DNA of 64,000 nt from Lepeophtheirus salmonis (lineage: Eukaryota > Arthropoda > Copepoda > Siphonostomatoida > Caligidae): positions 8,770,363 to 8,834,362 of the forward strand of contig NC_052135.2 of NCBI RefSeq assembly GCF_016086655.4. Direction: 5' to 3'. The translations under genes and the position numbers were made by a program. Shown here in pieces: positions 33,696-44,769 of the stretch (positions within the stretch are counted from its first letter, which is position 1; each line of letters starts with the position of its first letter). The notes below the pieces were generated by a model that was not told the origin of the DNA, ran no database searches, and saw nothing but the letters and a program-made list of their open reading frames with translations.

Positions 33696-34584
33696 CAGGG
33701 AGTGGGGATCAAATTGTCGCCAAAATATTTTTCTACAAAAACAACACAAAATATACATCTTTTAACTTTTTTATTGAAAATCAAAACTATGCCATTCATT
33801 CGATATAATCACCGTTGGCATCAATAACGGCCTCAATACGGCCTCTGAACCGGCCGCACGCTCTTCTCACCATCTCATTGTCCATGTTGCCGAATACCTC
33901 CTTGATGGAGTCCATCAGGCTGGCCTTGGTGCTATGGAGATGTCTGTTGGTATTTTTCTCGACATAGCCCCAGACAAAATAGTCCAAAGGATTAAGGTCG
34001 GGAGAGTTAGGAGACCACAAATCCTTGGTTACGATGTCATAGCAGTAACAGTCATAACGTCACCTGCATCTTGTAGCTCCTGCACCTTAAGCCCTCAGAT
34101 ACACAGTCCCTTATTGTTTTCTCATGGCAGCCCAGATCCCTCGCCATGACCTTCATGGACCTGATCGGGTCATCCTCAATCATCTTCTTCACCTTGTCGA
34201 CAAAGTCGGTGTCCCTGACCTTCCTGTCGGCGCCCTCCTCCTTGTGTGCCCTCTTTATGGTGGCATCAACATCCCAGGTGTCCTCTAGCTTCTTACGGAT
34301 ACGCTGAACAGTCCCTAAATTCACTCCTAAGGTTGAAGCAATCGTTGAATTGGAGATTTCACCTCCATTATTAACCAATGCCATGACTACGGCGGACCTC
34401 GAAAGCTCCTCGTTCCACTTATAGCTCTTTATCTTCTCATATGATGACGGCATGATCCTAACTGAACTACGTATCGTCAGCTGACAAGAATAGCTTTCCT
34501 ATTTGATAACCGGTTTTTATTTGATAATGTCGTCTTCAAGTTATCAAGGTTTAAAGTAGGCGACAATTTGATCCCGGCTCCCTG
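33696..34584 (-). mobile_element. Deleted Tc1/mariner element, family C
   Basis: An 889-bp element with strong TIRs (left CAGGGAGTGGGGATCAAATT; right, inverted, CAGGGAGCCGGGATCAAATT) next to TA on both sides. It is well conserved outside one large internal deletion, so it is probably relatively recent. It carries the gene remnant described at 33796-34453. Confidence 0.92.
33796..34453 (-). pseudogene. Transposase with catalytic core deleted
   Basis: The minus-strand ATG at 34453 opens a clean 133-codon frame: MPSSYEKIKSYKWNEELSRS, a first helix-turn-helix (SNSTIASTLGVNLGTVQRIR), a linker and a second one (SMKVMARDLGCHEKTIRDCV). It ends at a stop near 34052. From about 34040 another frame gives DIVTKDLWSPNSPDLNPLDY and runs to FRGRIEAVIDANGDYIE and a stop. 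The parts holding the first two catalytic Asp are absent; the third (NPLDY) is kept. About 25 bp at the junction fit neither side and may be filler. Both DNA-binding helices are intact, so a truncated protein could still bind TIRs if expressed; this is inference. Confidence 0.88.
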
Positions 34585-34586
34585 TA

Positions 34587-35290
34587 TATATATATATTAT
34601 GGCAAAAACATATCCTCTCATATATAATTTAAGGTTTAAAATGGGTCTTCCTCCACTTGAAGTCATTTGTAATGCATTTTTGCAATGAGCGAATTTAATT
34701 CAATGACGCAGAGGGATATGAGGACAGGGGATAACTTGTGCTGTATTACGGAAACATCCTTGCAGATCTAGTCAGATAAAAAACGCACCAACCCAACTGC
34801 GTCCTTTTTCAACGCCTTCAAGAATGAGGTGGCTTTCGTCACCCTGAAATGTTTATGGAATTTTTATCTAGTGTTTGAGTCACAAAATTCCCAAATGTTA
34901 AAGTATGTAATAACACTAACTGTGATGATTAAAATTTATATATTTGTGTTCATTCTTCCTCTTTCCTCTCAGCTAAAGTACACCCGTAGGAAAAAGTTCG
35001 AATTCACCATGATAACAAAACAACATTAACTTAATCTAAATGCGATTCCTACATCCATATTTAATTAAAATACCTCATTTCAAATTATTCCATGTAATAA
35101 AATCAATTACAAAGGACTTCAAGTGAAGCAAGACACATTTTAAGGCCGAAAAACTTAGCACAAAGATACATTTTTCCTATAAAATATATATGAAAAAATT
35201 CCCATAATCAAACCCTCCCCCCCTCCAAAAAATATAAAATAATGATAGATAATAATAATTTTAATATACATATATATTCTCAAACCTTTC
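34587..35290. other. AT-rich DNA, no recognised gene
   Basis: A slightly less AT-rich patch at 34640-34850 contains no frame I can assign. Otherwise featureless. Confidence 0.4.
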
Positions 35291-35293
35291 ATC

Positions 35294-36393
35294 ATGAGTG
35301 AGCAGGAAGCAAAAAGGCAGAGGATCTCAGACCTTCTGGATGCCAAAATTGAGTGGAGATTATGGACACTTTGAAGTGCTCCAGGAGCCTCATATTCAAG
35401 GTGGCCAAGATGAAAAAGTATGGAAAATACCTGTCAAGGAAAGAAGGAAGTAGGACACACAACTTGAAAAGGATTCTGAGTTCCTGGGAACCTGAAGAAG
35501 AAGCTCAAGGAGAACACCACAAAATCCATGAATCGCCTCTCTAACGAGTTTGATGTGGATGAGGGGACAAGCAGGAGGGCTGTGAAGGAGTACTTGGGAT
35601 TTTACTCTTACACAAGGACCCCACACCATCTGTTGAGGGACACTCTGAAGGAAAGGAGACGGCAGAGATGCAAGAAAGTTCGTGTGTGGGTCAAGGCAAA
35701 TGGATCCACAGTAAAAAATTTCTCTAACTAGAAGATTTTCACCGTAGGAACGACCGTTGGCTTGGGGGATCACCAGAGGAGGTCAAGGGGGGAGGGATTC
35801 CGTACAAAACATCCCGTCCAAACAATGGTCCTGGGGATCGTGGCGTCCGACGGCAAGAAGATGCCTCCCTTCTCTTTTAAAGCTGTGGAGAAAATCGTCT
35901 AGGAGGCCTACTACAAGGTGCTGAGGTTCACCATACTGCCATGGTTCAAGGCCACCTACCCCGAGCACAACTATTTGTGGACCCAATATGGTGCACCCTC
36001 ACACACATCAGCCAAATGCCAAAAGTTCTGCACCAACAACATGGCTGATTTTTGGCCAAAGGACATGTGGCCATTATCTTTGCTGGATTTGAACCTGTTG
36101 GACTTTGCTGTGTGGGGTACTTTGGAGAGGGAGACTAACCAGACATCTCACTCGGACGTGGACTCCCTGAAGGCCGCCTTTGTGAAGGAGTAGAACAACT
36201 TGTCCGAGAAGTTCATACAACTCCTACAAGGATTTCCATTACTTTGTGGAGGCTGCAGTTAGTGCTGAGAGGGGTCATTTTGAGTGAACATGTTCACAAA
36301 GGTCCTGTCTCAAAGTTTGTTAAAATAAATCTCAAAATTATTTACATTTTTCTAAAATCAGTCATTCAGTCCACGTTTTGCTTCCGAACCCTG
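35294..36393 (+). mobile_element. DD37D (maT-like) mariner, family A, copy 2
   Basis: The most complete copy of the family. The plus strand starts MSEQEAKRQRISDLLDA at 35294 and continues through KCSRSLIFKVAKMKK, NRLSNEFDVDEG and RRAVKEYLGF (second helix-turn-helix), KIFTVG after a stop (first-Asp region, degraded), QYGAPSHTS (second Asp replaced by Tyr) and LLDLNLLDFAVWG (third Asp kept). There are 37 residues between the Tyr and the third Asp. It has at least three frameshifts and several stops. The right TIR, inverted, is CAGGGTTCGGAAGCAAAACG next to TA at 36394. The left TIR is missing, so the copy is 5' truncated just before the start codon. Confidence 0.85.
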
Positions 36394-36395
36394 TA

Positions 36396-37366
36396 TAATC
36401 CTGCAAACGCCCTTGAAAATATATTAGCTAGACTTTATTTTATTATTTTAGTTTATTCAATAATGAATCCTTAAGTGTGAACAGTTTAAAGTTCAAGTGT
36501 CCATGGTTGTCTTAGGAAGAAAGGGATGCTTATGAAATAGAAAACCGTTAGTCGCTTATAGGAGGATTAAGAATTAAAATGTATTGGACTTTTGTAAATA
36601 AAATAAAAGAAGATTTAAAGTCAATACATAATAAAAATAATGAAAAAATAAAAAAATATCATTTCTTCATCATTTTTTTTAACGGAATAGATATTATCTG
36701 AATTAATTTTTCCTTCGTTTTATCTCTTATTTCTATAACGTACATAAACGGGAAAAAATGAAATTGCATCCAACCAACTTTCTATTTTCCTTCGTTCTAT
36801 CATCATCATCATCATCAATACCCACGAGCTTCATTGGTCATAACCTTGAATTATTTTTATACATACATACACAACATTTTTTTATCAACATAATTTTTTT
36901 ATATGCCTAGAGGTTATCGCTAAGTCAGAATTTTTTTTCTTCTTATTTTAAAAATATATATTATTTGAAAACATGTTTATATTCCTTTTTGAAAAAAAAG
37001 AAGAAGAAGTTTGTAAGATTATTTCGTATGTTCAATGTACCTATCTAGATATGACTTATTGTCCCTTTATATGTACGTTAGGGCAGTTTGTTTCTCCATT
37101 TTATTTTATTTTCGATTATTGCCAGTTCGGAAAAATTGTCTTGTGGTTTAGATAAAAAAGTATTCAAAATTTCATTTTCCTACGATCTCATGTTTAGCTA
37201 GCACATTTAGTTCAAATTTTGGAAGGAGACAAAAGTTATTTATTTCGTCAATAAAGATTAAAGTATATCATTAATCATTATTAGTTTTTTTAATAATCAT
37301 AGACATTATTCTAATCTATAAAAAACATTGATAAAGTTTTTTTCTAAAGCTACCTTATGGAGCAAA
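36396..37366. other. AT-rich DNA, no recognised gene
   Basis: Contains an (ATC)n tract near 36798-36816. No coherent coding sequence. Confidence 0.4.
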
Positions 37367-37368
37367 TA

Positions 37369-38484
37369 CCGGGACGTGCAGAATTATTTACCAATTTTTG
37401 TTCAGAACATATCGCGGACAATAATGACATTTGAATGACTTGAGAAACAATTTATTCATACATTTTTAGAATAATAAAATAGTTTTTGATCAAATTTAAT
37501 CAATGTAGCCACCATTTGACTCAATGACACTGGTCAGGCGACGTCTGAAGCTGCCACAGACTTGCTGGATGTAATCGGCGTCCATGGAGGCCCAGGCCTT
37601 GTTGAGAGCAGCCATTAAGGCATTTATGTTCTTGTGTCGTTTTTTGCAGGCCTTGGTCTCCACGTGCGCCTAGATAGGGAAGTCTAGTGGGTTCAGATCT
37701 GGGCTCTGAGGGGGCCAGTAGTCCTTGGCCAAAAGTTCATGTTGTCCTTGAGCCACTCCTGAGCTTTCTTGGAAGCGTAAGCGGGTTCTCCATCTTGTTG
37801 AAAAACCCAAGGAGAGTTGCCGACTATGGATTTGATCCACGGAAGGACTAAGGGACGCCAGAATCTTCACATAATCCTCCGCTGTTAATCTGAGCCAGTG
37901 GGGAACCATACCGGCTTCATGGCCTTCCCGTTGGATCTCCAAACATTTCCAAACCTCACAACACGGTCATTTTGCCTGTTGAAAACAGGATCGACCGTAA
38001 AAGTTTTCTCATCTGAAAAAATGATGATGCGTCCAGATGAGCTCTTGATATCATTCAAGATTTTCTTGGCACGCTCAAGTCTGACTTCTAGTTGACGTTC
38101 AGCTAGCAGAGGGCGTTCAATAAACCTCAGGGACTTTCCTCCAGCCCTTTTCAATGCACTTGAAACAGTTGATCTTGACGTTCCCATCTTTCTGGCCATG
38201 TCGGCAATGGACCTGTTGGGAGTCCTCTTGAACACTGCCTTTACTTGCCTTGTTGAGACAGTGGGCTTCCTGCCAGCCCCAGGGGAATGTTTGAGATCAC
38301 CCCCAGCCTCCAAGCGCTTGGAAACGTTGTAAATTGTCTTCAACGAACCCCAACCTGTTCCTCAATGTTGTTATGAGGCACTCCCGCTCGGAGGAGGGAA
38401 AAATACGAAACAATCAGATGCGTTGCCACAAAACCTCTTAAAAAGTATATTCACATCATTGGTAAATAATTTTGCACGGCCCGG
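37369..38484 (-). mobile_element. DD36D Tc1/mariner element, second family member
   Basis: A 1,116-bp element. TIRs: left CGGGACGTGCAGAATTATTT; right, inverted, CGGGCCGTGCAAAATTATTT, next to TA on both sides. It covers nearly the whole transposase length. Its TIRs differ from those of the 14496 element although the proteins are clearly related, so it represents a separate family of the same DD36D group. Confidence 0.9.
37496..38410 (-). pseudogene. DD36D transposase, multiply frameshifted
   Basis: Reading down the minus strand: AGVPHNNIEEQVGVR, a frameshift near 38343, KTIYNVSKRLEAGG, SIADMARKMGTSRSTVSSAL (second helix-turn-helix), IIIFSDEKTFTVDPVFN (first Asp), a frameshift near 37915, LTAEDYVKILASL, another shift, QQDGEPAYAS (second Asp), a shift within FWPKDYW, SPDLNPLDF (third Asp, 36 residues after the second) and a stop at about 37674 where Trp is expected. 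It ends ESNGGYID at 37496. All three catalytic residues survive but at least four indels and one stop make it nonfunctional. The exact start codon is not clear. Confidence 0.88.
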
Positions 38485-38486
38485 TA

Positions 38487-39006
38487 GAGAGAATAACATT
38501 AGAACATCAATGAAAAGGAAAAAAAGAAAGAAAAAGATGTACGCTATATGCGGATCTTCAAACTTTAGAATAGTTTTATAAAAATCTTTTTAACCACTTT
38601 TTCTGTGTTAAAAAAATGTCTTTCAATATTATTTAATACTATATTGACTTAGTAGAGAGTTTTTTTTTTCTTTTTCCATAATTTGATCAAGACGTGCGAC
38701 TTAAGGATCACCACGTAGGACGACTATGTAGAGGTAATTTTTATTACATATCACAACAAAATTAAACTGCTCTATTGTACATACGAGTATGGATGCAGTT
38801 TATAAACATCATATTGAAAAGGGATAAATTTGGAAAGAAACATAAATTCGACTCCTTATTTCAAGGTTCAATTTTGCCATTCAAATCCAAGGATCTGGTA
38901 TAAAATGATATTATATATTACTATCATTTCTCTAGACTTGCTTGATATATTTTGTGTACAAGTTACAATTTCTTTGTCTTAAAATCTATTATTTAATTAT
39001 AATTAT
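38487..39006. other. AT-rich DNA, no recognised gene
   Basis: No coherent frame and no repeat shared with other parts of the window was noted. Confidence 0.4.
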
Positions 39007-39008
39007 TA

Positions 39009-39265
39009 ACTAGAATGTGCACTCGGTAAAGCTCCAAAACCTCAGGCCTAATATCAAATTCAGTCATGGATCTCAACTTATTCAAAAGTTATGGTCGATT
39101 ACGCATATTTTACGTATCTTCTTACCTTCACCTCTCAAAATCTAATGGCCTCTTACTGTAATCATATATAATCGTTGTACCAATTTTGATCGTAATCGAT
39201 CGGTAACTTTTGCTTTAATGCTGATGAATAATAAAAAAACAGAGGCAAAAACATAAGGTCCGTTC
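39009..39265 (+). repeat. Dispersed repeat P, copy 2
   Basis: Begins AACTAGAATGTGCACTCGGT and includes TTATTCAAAAGTTATGGTCG, AAAATCTAATGGCCTCTTAC and TAACTTTTGCTTTAATGCTG. It aligns with 42240-42500 over its whole length. Confidence 0.6.
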
Positions 39266-39430
39266 AACTTTTTTTTTGAAGGTATTAAGACATTGATCCA
39301 ATAATTTCATGTATTTTGTATTTATATGAAATGAAACTGTGGACAATGGCCCATTTTAATGAGCCGCAGATATCTGATCAATTAGTATTTAAAAAAATGT
39401 AATTAGACTAAAATTACATCATATAGAGAT

Positions 39431-39995
39431 TGGAAACCCAAAACTTGCAGTAGCATTTGATTACAATTTTATCCCCGTTATTTTTAACTACAAGATTTCA
39501 TTATGTAATCAAACAACAGCTGAAATAAAAATAAGCAAGTTTTGTTTTTATCCCATGCCTCTAAGTGTAAAAATGTCTGAACAATAACATAAAAGACAAC
39601 GCGTGTGCGATCTCCTACGCGGCGGTGTTATTGCCGAGAAAGGTACAGAGACTGTTGTCATCTCTATCCAGACTACCCACTACCTCAAGAAGTCTATTAC
39701 AGCCCCATACATTCGAGAAGAACAAAAACATATCCAGCTACAATATGGCTGACATTTGGCCTGCCTCCATGTGAGCCTCCTCTATTCCTGACATAAACAC
39801 CCTGGACTTTGCAGTTTGATGTATTTTGAAGAAAAATGTCTAAGGTACGGCTTATCAAAAGTTGGATTCGTTCTTGCTGCCATCATGACAGTGTGTCGTC
39901 ATGGATGCGGGCTTCATCGTCAAAAGCTGACATTCTGTTCGCGGGTCGTGACGAGCCAGTAATTATTTGAGAAAGAGGACATATTGAATAAAAAA
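39431..39995 (+). mobile_element. Deleted mariner-like element, family M, copy 2
   Basis: The left end ACCCAAAACTTGCAGTAGCA matches the TIR of the 31688 element. The plus strand gives RVCDLLRGGVIAEKGTETVV (N-terminal helix-turn-helix), then after about 120 bp ADIWPASMWASSIPDINTLD and FAV (third-Asp region, Asp kept), then a frameshifted tail ending near 39990. The catalytic core is missing, as in copy 1. The right TIR is not visible. Confidence 0.65.
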
Positions 39996-40713
39996 ATAGC
40001 TAAATAGGGTATACATATAAAAATACAAATATCAACGGTGACTTTGTAAAAAAACTTTTATGGGAGTTAGGATATCCTTGTGTGTTAACTATAGTTTAGA
40101 GCCTTCATTTGATTTATGAGAATGTTAATTTGACCCTGACAGTACTTCTTAAATGAAATCTATGAATTGCTGATTACATCATTGTGAAAATGAATTTTTG
40201 CTAATTTAAGTACAACCTACGACGCCTCCTTCAAAGGATTGATCAGAACAATTTGTTTATATATATCGACGTTAATTCGACGAACAATACAAATGTAATC
40301 CACCCGCCACTTTGAAAAAAATCATGTTATCTTGCTTTTGTGTACATGAAAAATCATTATACATAATATGAACTCGTATCTAAATAGAACACTCCTACAT
40401 TGGTATTTATGTGGTAGATGCAACTCTCTACTCTGATGAAAAGGAGGAGACATGTTTTGCCTAATTAATTTGACATATACATCCATACCTATTGACAAAT
40501 TACTCACCACATTTTCACAAATTTAGAGCGTCCAAAAAAAACTAATACAAGAGAAAAAAATTATTGGAGCATGTAAATGCAAAGACCAAGGCACCCTCAC
40601 AATCACTCCTTTGTCATCATTTCGCATCATCAAGAAATGCTTGAATTGAATTAGAGCAGCAAAAACGGCTCTATTGTGAAAATTAATCAAGGACTTTTGT
40701 AAATACATATGTA
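39996..40713. other. AT-rich DNA, no recognised gene
   Basis: No coherent coding frame or shared repeat was noted. Confidence 0.4.
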
Positions 40714-40715
40714 TA

Positions 40716-41561
40716 AAAGGTTGGGCCAGCAAAGCGTGGGCTCGAGAGGTTGCTTTAGAAATACTTCAATAATTTGTTATAATTTTTTTTTTAAATTGTA
40801 AACAAGGCTTTTGCAAACTTGTTCATAAATATGTTTACCTTCAACATCAATCACAGCCTCTACACGTCCCAAGAAGATCTCACAGGAGTTCATGACAAAC
40901 TCCTCAGACAAGTTGTCTCACAAAACCACTATGGCGGCCTTCAGTGAGTTCACATTTGAGTGGTGGAGTTTTGTTGGTTTCCCTCAAAAGAAGTACCCCA
41001 CATAGCAAAGTCCAGCAGGTTCAAATCTGGCGAGGAAGGGGCCACTTCTCTTGGCCTCTTGAGTCTCCCAGCATTTATCACCTCTGTCAGAAGGTGGTGT
41101 GGGGTCGTCGTGTTTGAGGAAAATACCAAGTTGCCCTTCACGGCTCTCTTGTTGGCTCTATCAGCCACGCAAAAGTCGTTGGTGAGGCGATTCATGGAGT
41201 TGGTGAGGTCAAGTTAGACAAGAACTATGGATCCCCCTCTTTAAATTATACCCTCCACATCTTACTTTTCTGGAGAGGTCTTCACTATTATTCTTCATCT
41301 AGGCCACCTTGAATACCAGGCTCCTTGAGCACATAACAATGTTTATAATCCTCGCCATCGCAAATTCAGCATCTAGGAGATCTGAGATGCGCTACCTTTT
41401 TGTTTTTGCTCACTCATTATGACGAGATGACGAAATGTTTAGTATAGTTCGTTTATGTACAAAGAAAGGCTGAGTTAGAATATTAAAAATTAATAACTAA
41501 ACCTTCTATTAATGAGAAAATTAACGTTAATTAGCAGTCTACGTTTTGCTTCCCAGCCTTG
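40716..41561 (-). mobile_element. DD37D mariner, family A, copy 3 (core deleted)
   Basis: An 846-bp minus-strand copy. Right TIR inverted: CAAGGCTGGGAAGCAAAACG, next to TA at 41562. The left end AAAGGTTGGGCCAGCAAAGC is diverged. One continuous 81-codon frame (41195-40950) joins the second helix-turn-helix region (MNRLTNDFCVADRANKRAVK, then HHLLTEVINAGR) directly to SSPDLNLLDFAMWG, so the junction of the internal deletion is in frame. The tail contains further stops. The C-terminal Asp (LLDF) is intact; the first two catalytic residues are absent. Confidence 0.85.
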
Positions 41562-41563
41562 TA

Positions 41564-42236
41564 TATGTAGAAGCTTTGTTGGCGAGCCTTTATTATGTGA
41601 ACCTATTCAAAGTAGATTTACTCTGTCTACTTTTTTAAAATTATACGTACATATAATGTACAAATATATACCTAAGTAATAAAAAAACCTCAGTCAAATA
41701 TTCCAAATACTTGAGGTGAAATGGCCTTCTGTAAGATTGCAGATTGGCAATTTCTTATTTTATTTTAATCTTCTTTCTTTTCTTAGTTAAAAGTTTTTAA
41801 TGGTCTATAAAATAAAATAAACCCGAGGAGTATTGGGGGATCCAAAAATTCTCTTTTTTCTAGTGAAGAAAAGACGGGATATAAAATGCAAAAAGTGTAC
41901 TTTGTTAAAGTCAAAAAAGTACCTCTGACATTAAAGTCTAAAGAATGTTTCAAAATAAGGGTCAAATTATTATTATAATAGTGGACCGTTTTAACCTCCT
42001 GATGTATACTCCATGAATCTTTAATCAAGGCTTGATTGCACATCTTTTGCGGAATTCAACTATTTATATAATATGCTCATATATGTATAAGTTACTTTTT
42101 ACATACAAATGTAGGTCTAAAGTTCAATTATATTTACACATTATATGTAATAGCCAAGTCATGATACCCATATTTTTGTACCGATACTAAAATTAAATCT
42201 GTATTTCGATACTTTTCTAAAAATTTTTTCACTAGA
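41564..42236. other. AT-rich DNA, no recognised gene
   Basis: No gene. Open frames here are short and without recognisable motifs. Confidence 0.4.
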
Positions 42237-42239
42237 AAT

Positions 42240-42500
42240 ATAAAAGAACTAGAATTGGCACTCGGTAGAGTAAAAAACCTTCCCTTAAAATCAAATTGAG
42301 TAATGTATCTAAATTTATTCAAAAGTTACGATCGATTATCAATTTTTTACGTTTTGTTTTGCCTTTACCTTTGGTAAAACTTGACTGCTCAAAAGTTTAA
42401 TGGCCCCTTATTGTGACCATATATAACTTTCATACCCACTTTGATCAAAATCATCTTGGTATCTTTAGCCGAAATTCTGGTGACATACAAAAAAAGATAC
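42240..42500 (+). repeat. Dispersed repeat P, copy 3
   Basis: Includes ACTAGAATTGGCACTCGGTA, TTATTCAAAAGTTACGATCG and AAAGTTTAATGGCCCCTTAT. It is parallel to 39009-39265, about 75 percent similar by eye. Confidence 0.6.
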
Positions 42501-42544
42501 TTTGTTGGCAGTGGTAAAAATGTTGTTAAGGGAAATCAACATGC

Positions 42545-42757
42545 CCTAATCGATGCAGTTTTTTCTTTGGATTGTGGGAGGGGCTAGTTCAGGAATTTGA
42601 TCTCGGTCTTTCCTAGGTAAGGAAATATACACTGTGTATATGGACTTCAAAGACAATTTCTAAGTCAGATGGAGTAAATGTAATACTATTGTGTTTACTT
42701 CTACTTAATCAGTGCAGCTCCATCTGACCAATTTTAAAGGAACATTAAAAAAACCTA
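42545..42757 (+). repeat. tRNA-like SINE, copy 2 (body)
   Basis: Shares AAGGAAATATACACTGTGTA, GTCAGATGGAGTAAATG and GTTTACTTCTACTTAATCAG with the 25212 copy, ending in AAAAAAACC. The tRNA-like head is too diverged to recognise. Confidence 0.55.
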
Positions 42758-43478
42758 TTGAAATATTTCCCCAAAAGGGAATTCAACTAATAAATGCTGA
42801 ACACTATTAAAGAACTTCCCATTATTTTTTGTTATATTTTATAAAGGACAATTTTCTAACTTAAAAATTTGATTGGTTACGTGATGTGAGGGAAATACTT
42901 TTTTGTGAGTCATGGGGATGCAAGAACCGGTTCTAATATACCCATTAAGTGTAGTTCTCTTTTAATCTCTCCCGGAAACACTATAATGTTACTAATGTTA
43001 CTAAATACCGAACAACACAAATATGTAATTGAATATATTTCCACGGATCATTTGAATGCTGAAAGTGGATTATTACATACATGTGTTATGTATTTATATA
43101 AGCCTTGTCATGGCAACCCATCGCTAATAATAATAATAACAAAATAATTTCACAAAGGTGCCAAAAACGTTTTCATAACATCCTGGAAGTCATAATGCAT
43201 AGTTATATTGTAACTTTTAAAAAATATATAAACAAGTTTATTGAGGGATTAATATATATTCAATTTTATGGGTTTTCTTTAAGAAGTGGAAGTACATAGT
43301 GAGTATGACCAGATTTTGAGCTAATTGGAAAATATATAACTGGTGTCATATTAGGTTGAATATGCACTTATAGCCAGTATCGATAATACCTTCGATTGAG
43401 AAATACATTGGTTTGTGAACATTTGTAATTTTGATAATACAATACAACTCAAATAGGGTGTTGAACAGTTCATAATTA
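42758..43478. other. AT-rich DNA, no recognised gene
   Basis: The 80-codon frame at 42905-43147 shows no recognisable domain. I do not call it a gene. Confidence 0.4.
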
Positions 43479-43479
43479 A

Positions 43480-43815
43480 TGCCCTTCTTCTTAAGCGTGG
43501 GCACAATTCAATAGGTCCGCTAACCCTTTTCTACATATATTGCAATGGGAGACATAGACAACTGTATGTTCAAGGGTAGTATTGAGCAGGAAGATCTGAC
43601 CCTAAATAACCCCTGGATTTACAAAAAAGTCACTCAATAAATCCAAATAAGTTCTAGGATTTAGAGTTACAACCTTGTCGTTGTTCATCAACAAATCAAA
43701 TCACTCGAGTAGAAGGATGCACTATGTATTTATGCTGTAAAGTTGAAGAAGAAACCTCAACATATCTATTTTATAAATGTCTCACCTCTCATTACCTCTG
43801 CCAACGTATTACAGT
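43480..43815 (+). pseudogene. Possible LINE 3'-end remnant
   Basis: The plus strand at 43687-43815 reads GCTMYLCCKVEEETSTYLFY followed by KCLTSHYLCQR. The pattern C-x4-C-C-x3-E-E-E-T-x-x-Y-L-F-x-K-C is like the C-terminal Cys-rich tail (C-x2-C...E-E-T-x-x-H-L-L-x-x-C) of many LINE proteins. The upstream 200 bp is decayed beyond recognition. It could be chance; there is no RT motif nearby. Confidence 0.35.
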
Positions 43816-43965
43816 AAGACCGCCATTAGATTTTGAGAGGTTAAGTTAACACGAAATGAAAAATATAGTTAATTGACCATAAGTTTGTAAAAAAATGAGA
43901 TACATATGATAGCTCAATTTGATTTTAGATGGAACCTAAACCCCACCATGTGCGCATTCTAGTTT
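43800..43965 (-). repeat. Dispersed repeat P, copy 4 (partial)
   Basis: The minus strand begins AAACTAGAATGCGCACATGG and later has CTCAAAATCTAATGGCGG and TCTTACTGT. It is a shortened, internally deleted version of the family. Confidence 0.5.
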
Positions 43966-44059
43966 ATCTTTGGGATGCAGAGAAAAAAGAAGAATTTGAC
44001 ATCTCAATTTCTAAAAGAAACTGACTGGTATATAATAGCTCAAATATTATAATGTCTAT

Positions 44060-44360
44060 AAAACATCTTTTGGGTGCATGTTGAGAGGAAGACCTGCAAG
44101 TGTCCTTAATCCAAACACCGAGACTCTCATAACTCCTTACAGCCATCACTCGGACGTTATGACAGATTACTTCATCCGGAGTTGGTGCCAGGCCTTCCCT
44201 ACTGCCTGGAAGCCATCAATACTGCTAAGGAATGCTAAATAATGAAACAGAGCACCGACACACATCTATTTATAGTATTAAATTTATTTAAATTCTAATA
44301 AATTATATATTTATGAAGTTTAAAAATCAAAGTGTTTAGATTTTAAGTATCTGATCTAAG
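44060..44360 (+). pseudogene. Tc1/mariner transposase C-terminal remnant, family E, copy 2
   Basis: The plus strand gives VERKTCKCP, DSHNSLQPSLGRYDRLLHPE and LPYCLEAINTAKEC before a stop, paralleling the 4251-4680 fragment (VERKACSVCHPAS, HRLEAIIAPKED). The following AT-rich tail and AATCAAAGTGTTTAGATTTT also match that element's end. Only about the last 60 codons survive. Confidence 0.6.
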
Positions 44361-44768
44361 TAGTGTTGTGTCTGTCCTTATATAAGACAGTGGTCCAGTC
44401 CAATCCTATTCAGCACAGTCCCCTCCCACTTGTTGGTCTTAAAGAATTGATCCCTCGTGACGTCATTGAGAGTGTTTTTCCTTTATTAGTTATTCCTTTA
44501 TATAATATAATAGATTATATACCTAAGTATAAATATAATATGTTAGTATTATATTGTATTATAATGATAAAAGTAATATTTTTGCTGGATATATGCAACA
44601 ATCTTAATTTATATCTCATATATCTTATTTCCCAAATTAAACCATCTATATTTTTATTAAAAATTCTAAAGACCGATCGTTAAGGACCTGTTCAAGGACC
44701 GACAGTCGCACCAGACCAGTCCAAAGGACAGATAGGAACGCTCCTAAGACAAATACTATATTGCTAGA
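44361..44768. other. Spacer with short dispersed motif
   Basis: TAGTGTTGTGTCTGTCCTTA at its start, with CAGTGGTCCAGTCC and AAAGAATTGATCC, parallels 8188-8270. The rest is AT-rich without a gene. Confidence 0.35.
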
Positions 44769-44769
44769 A

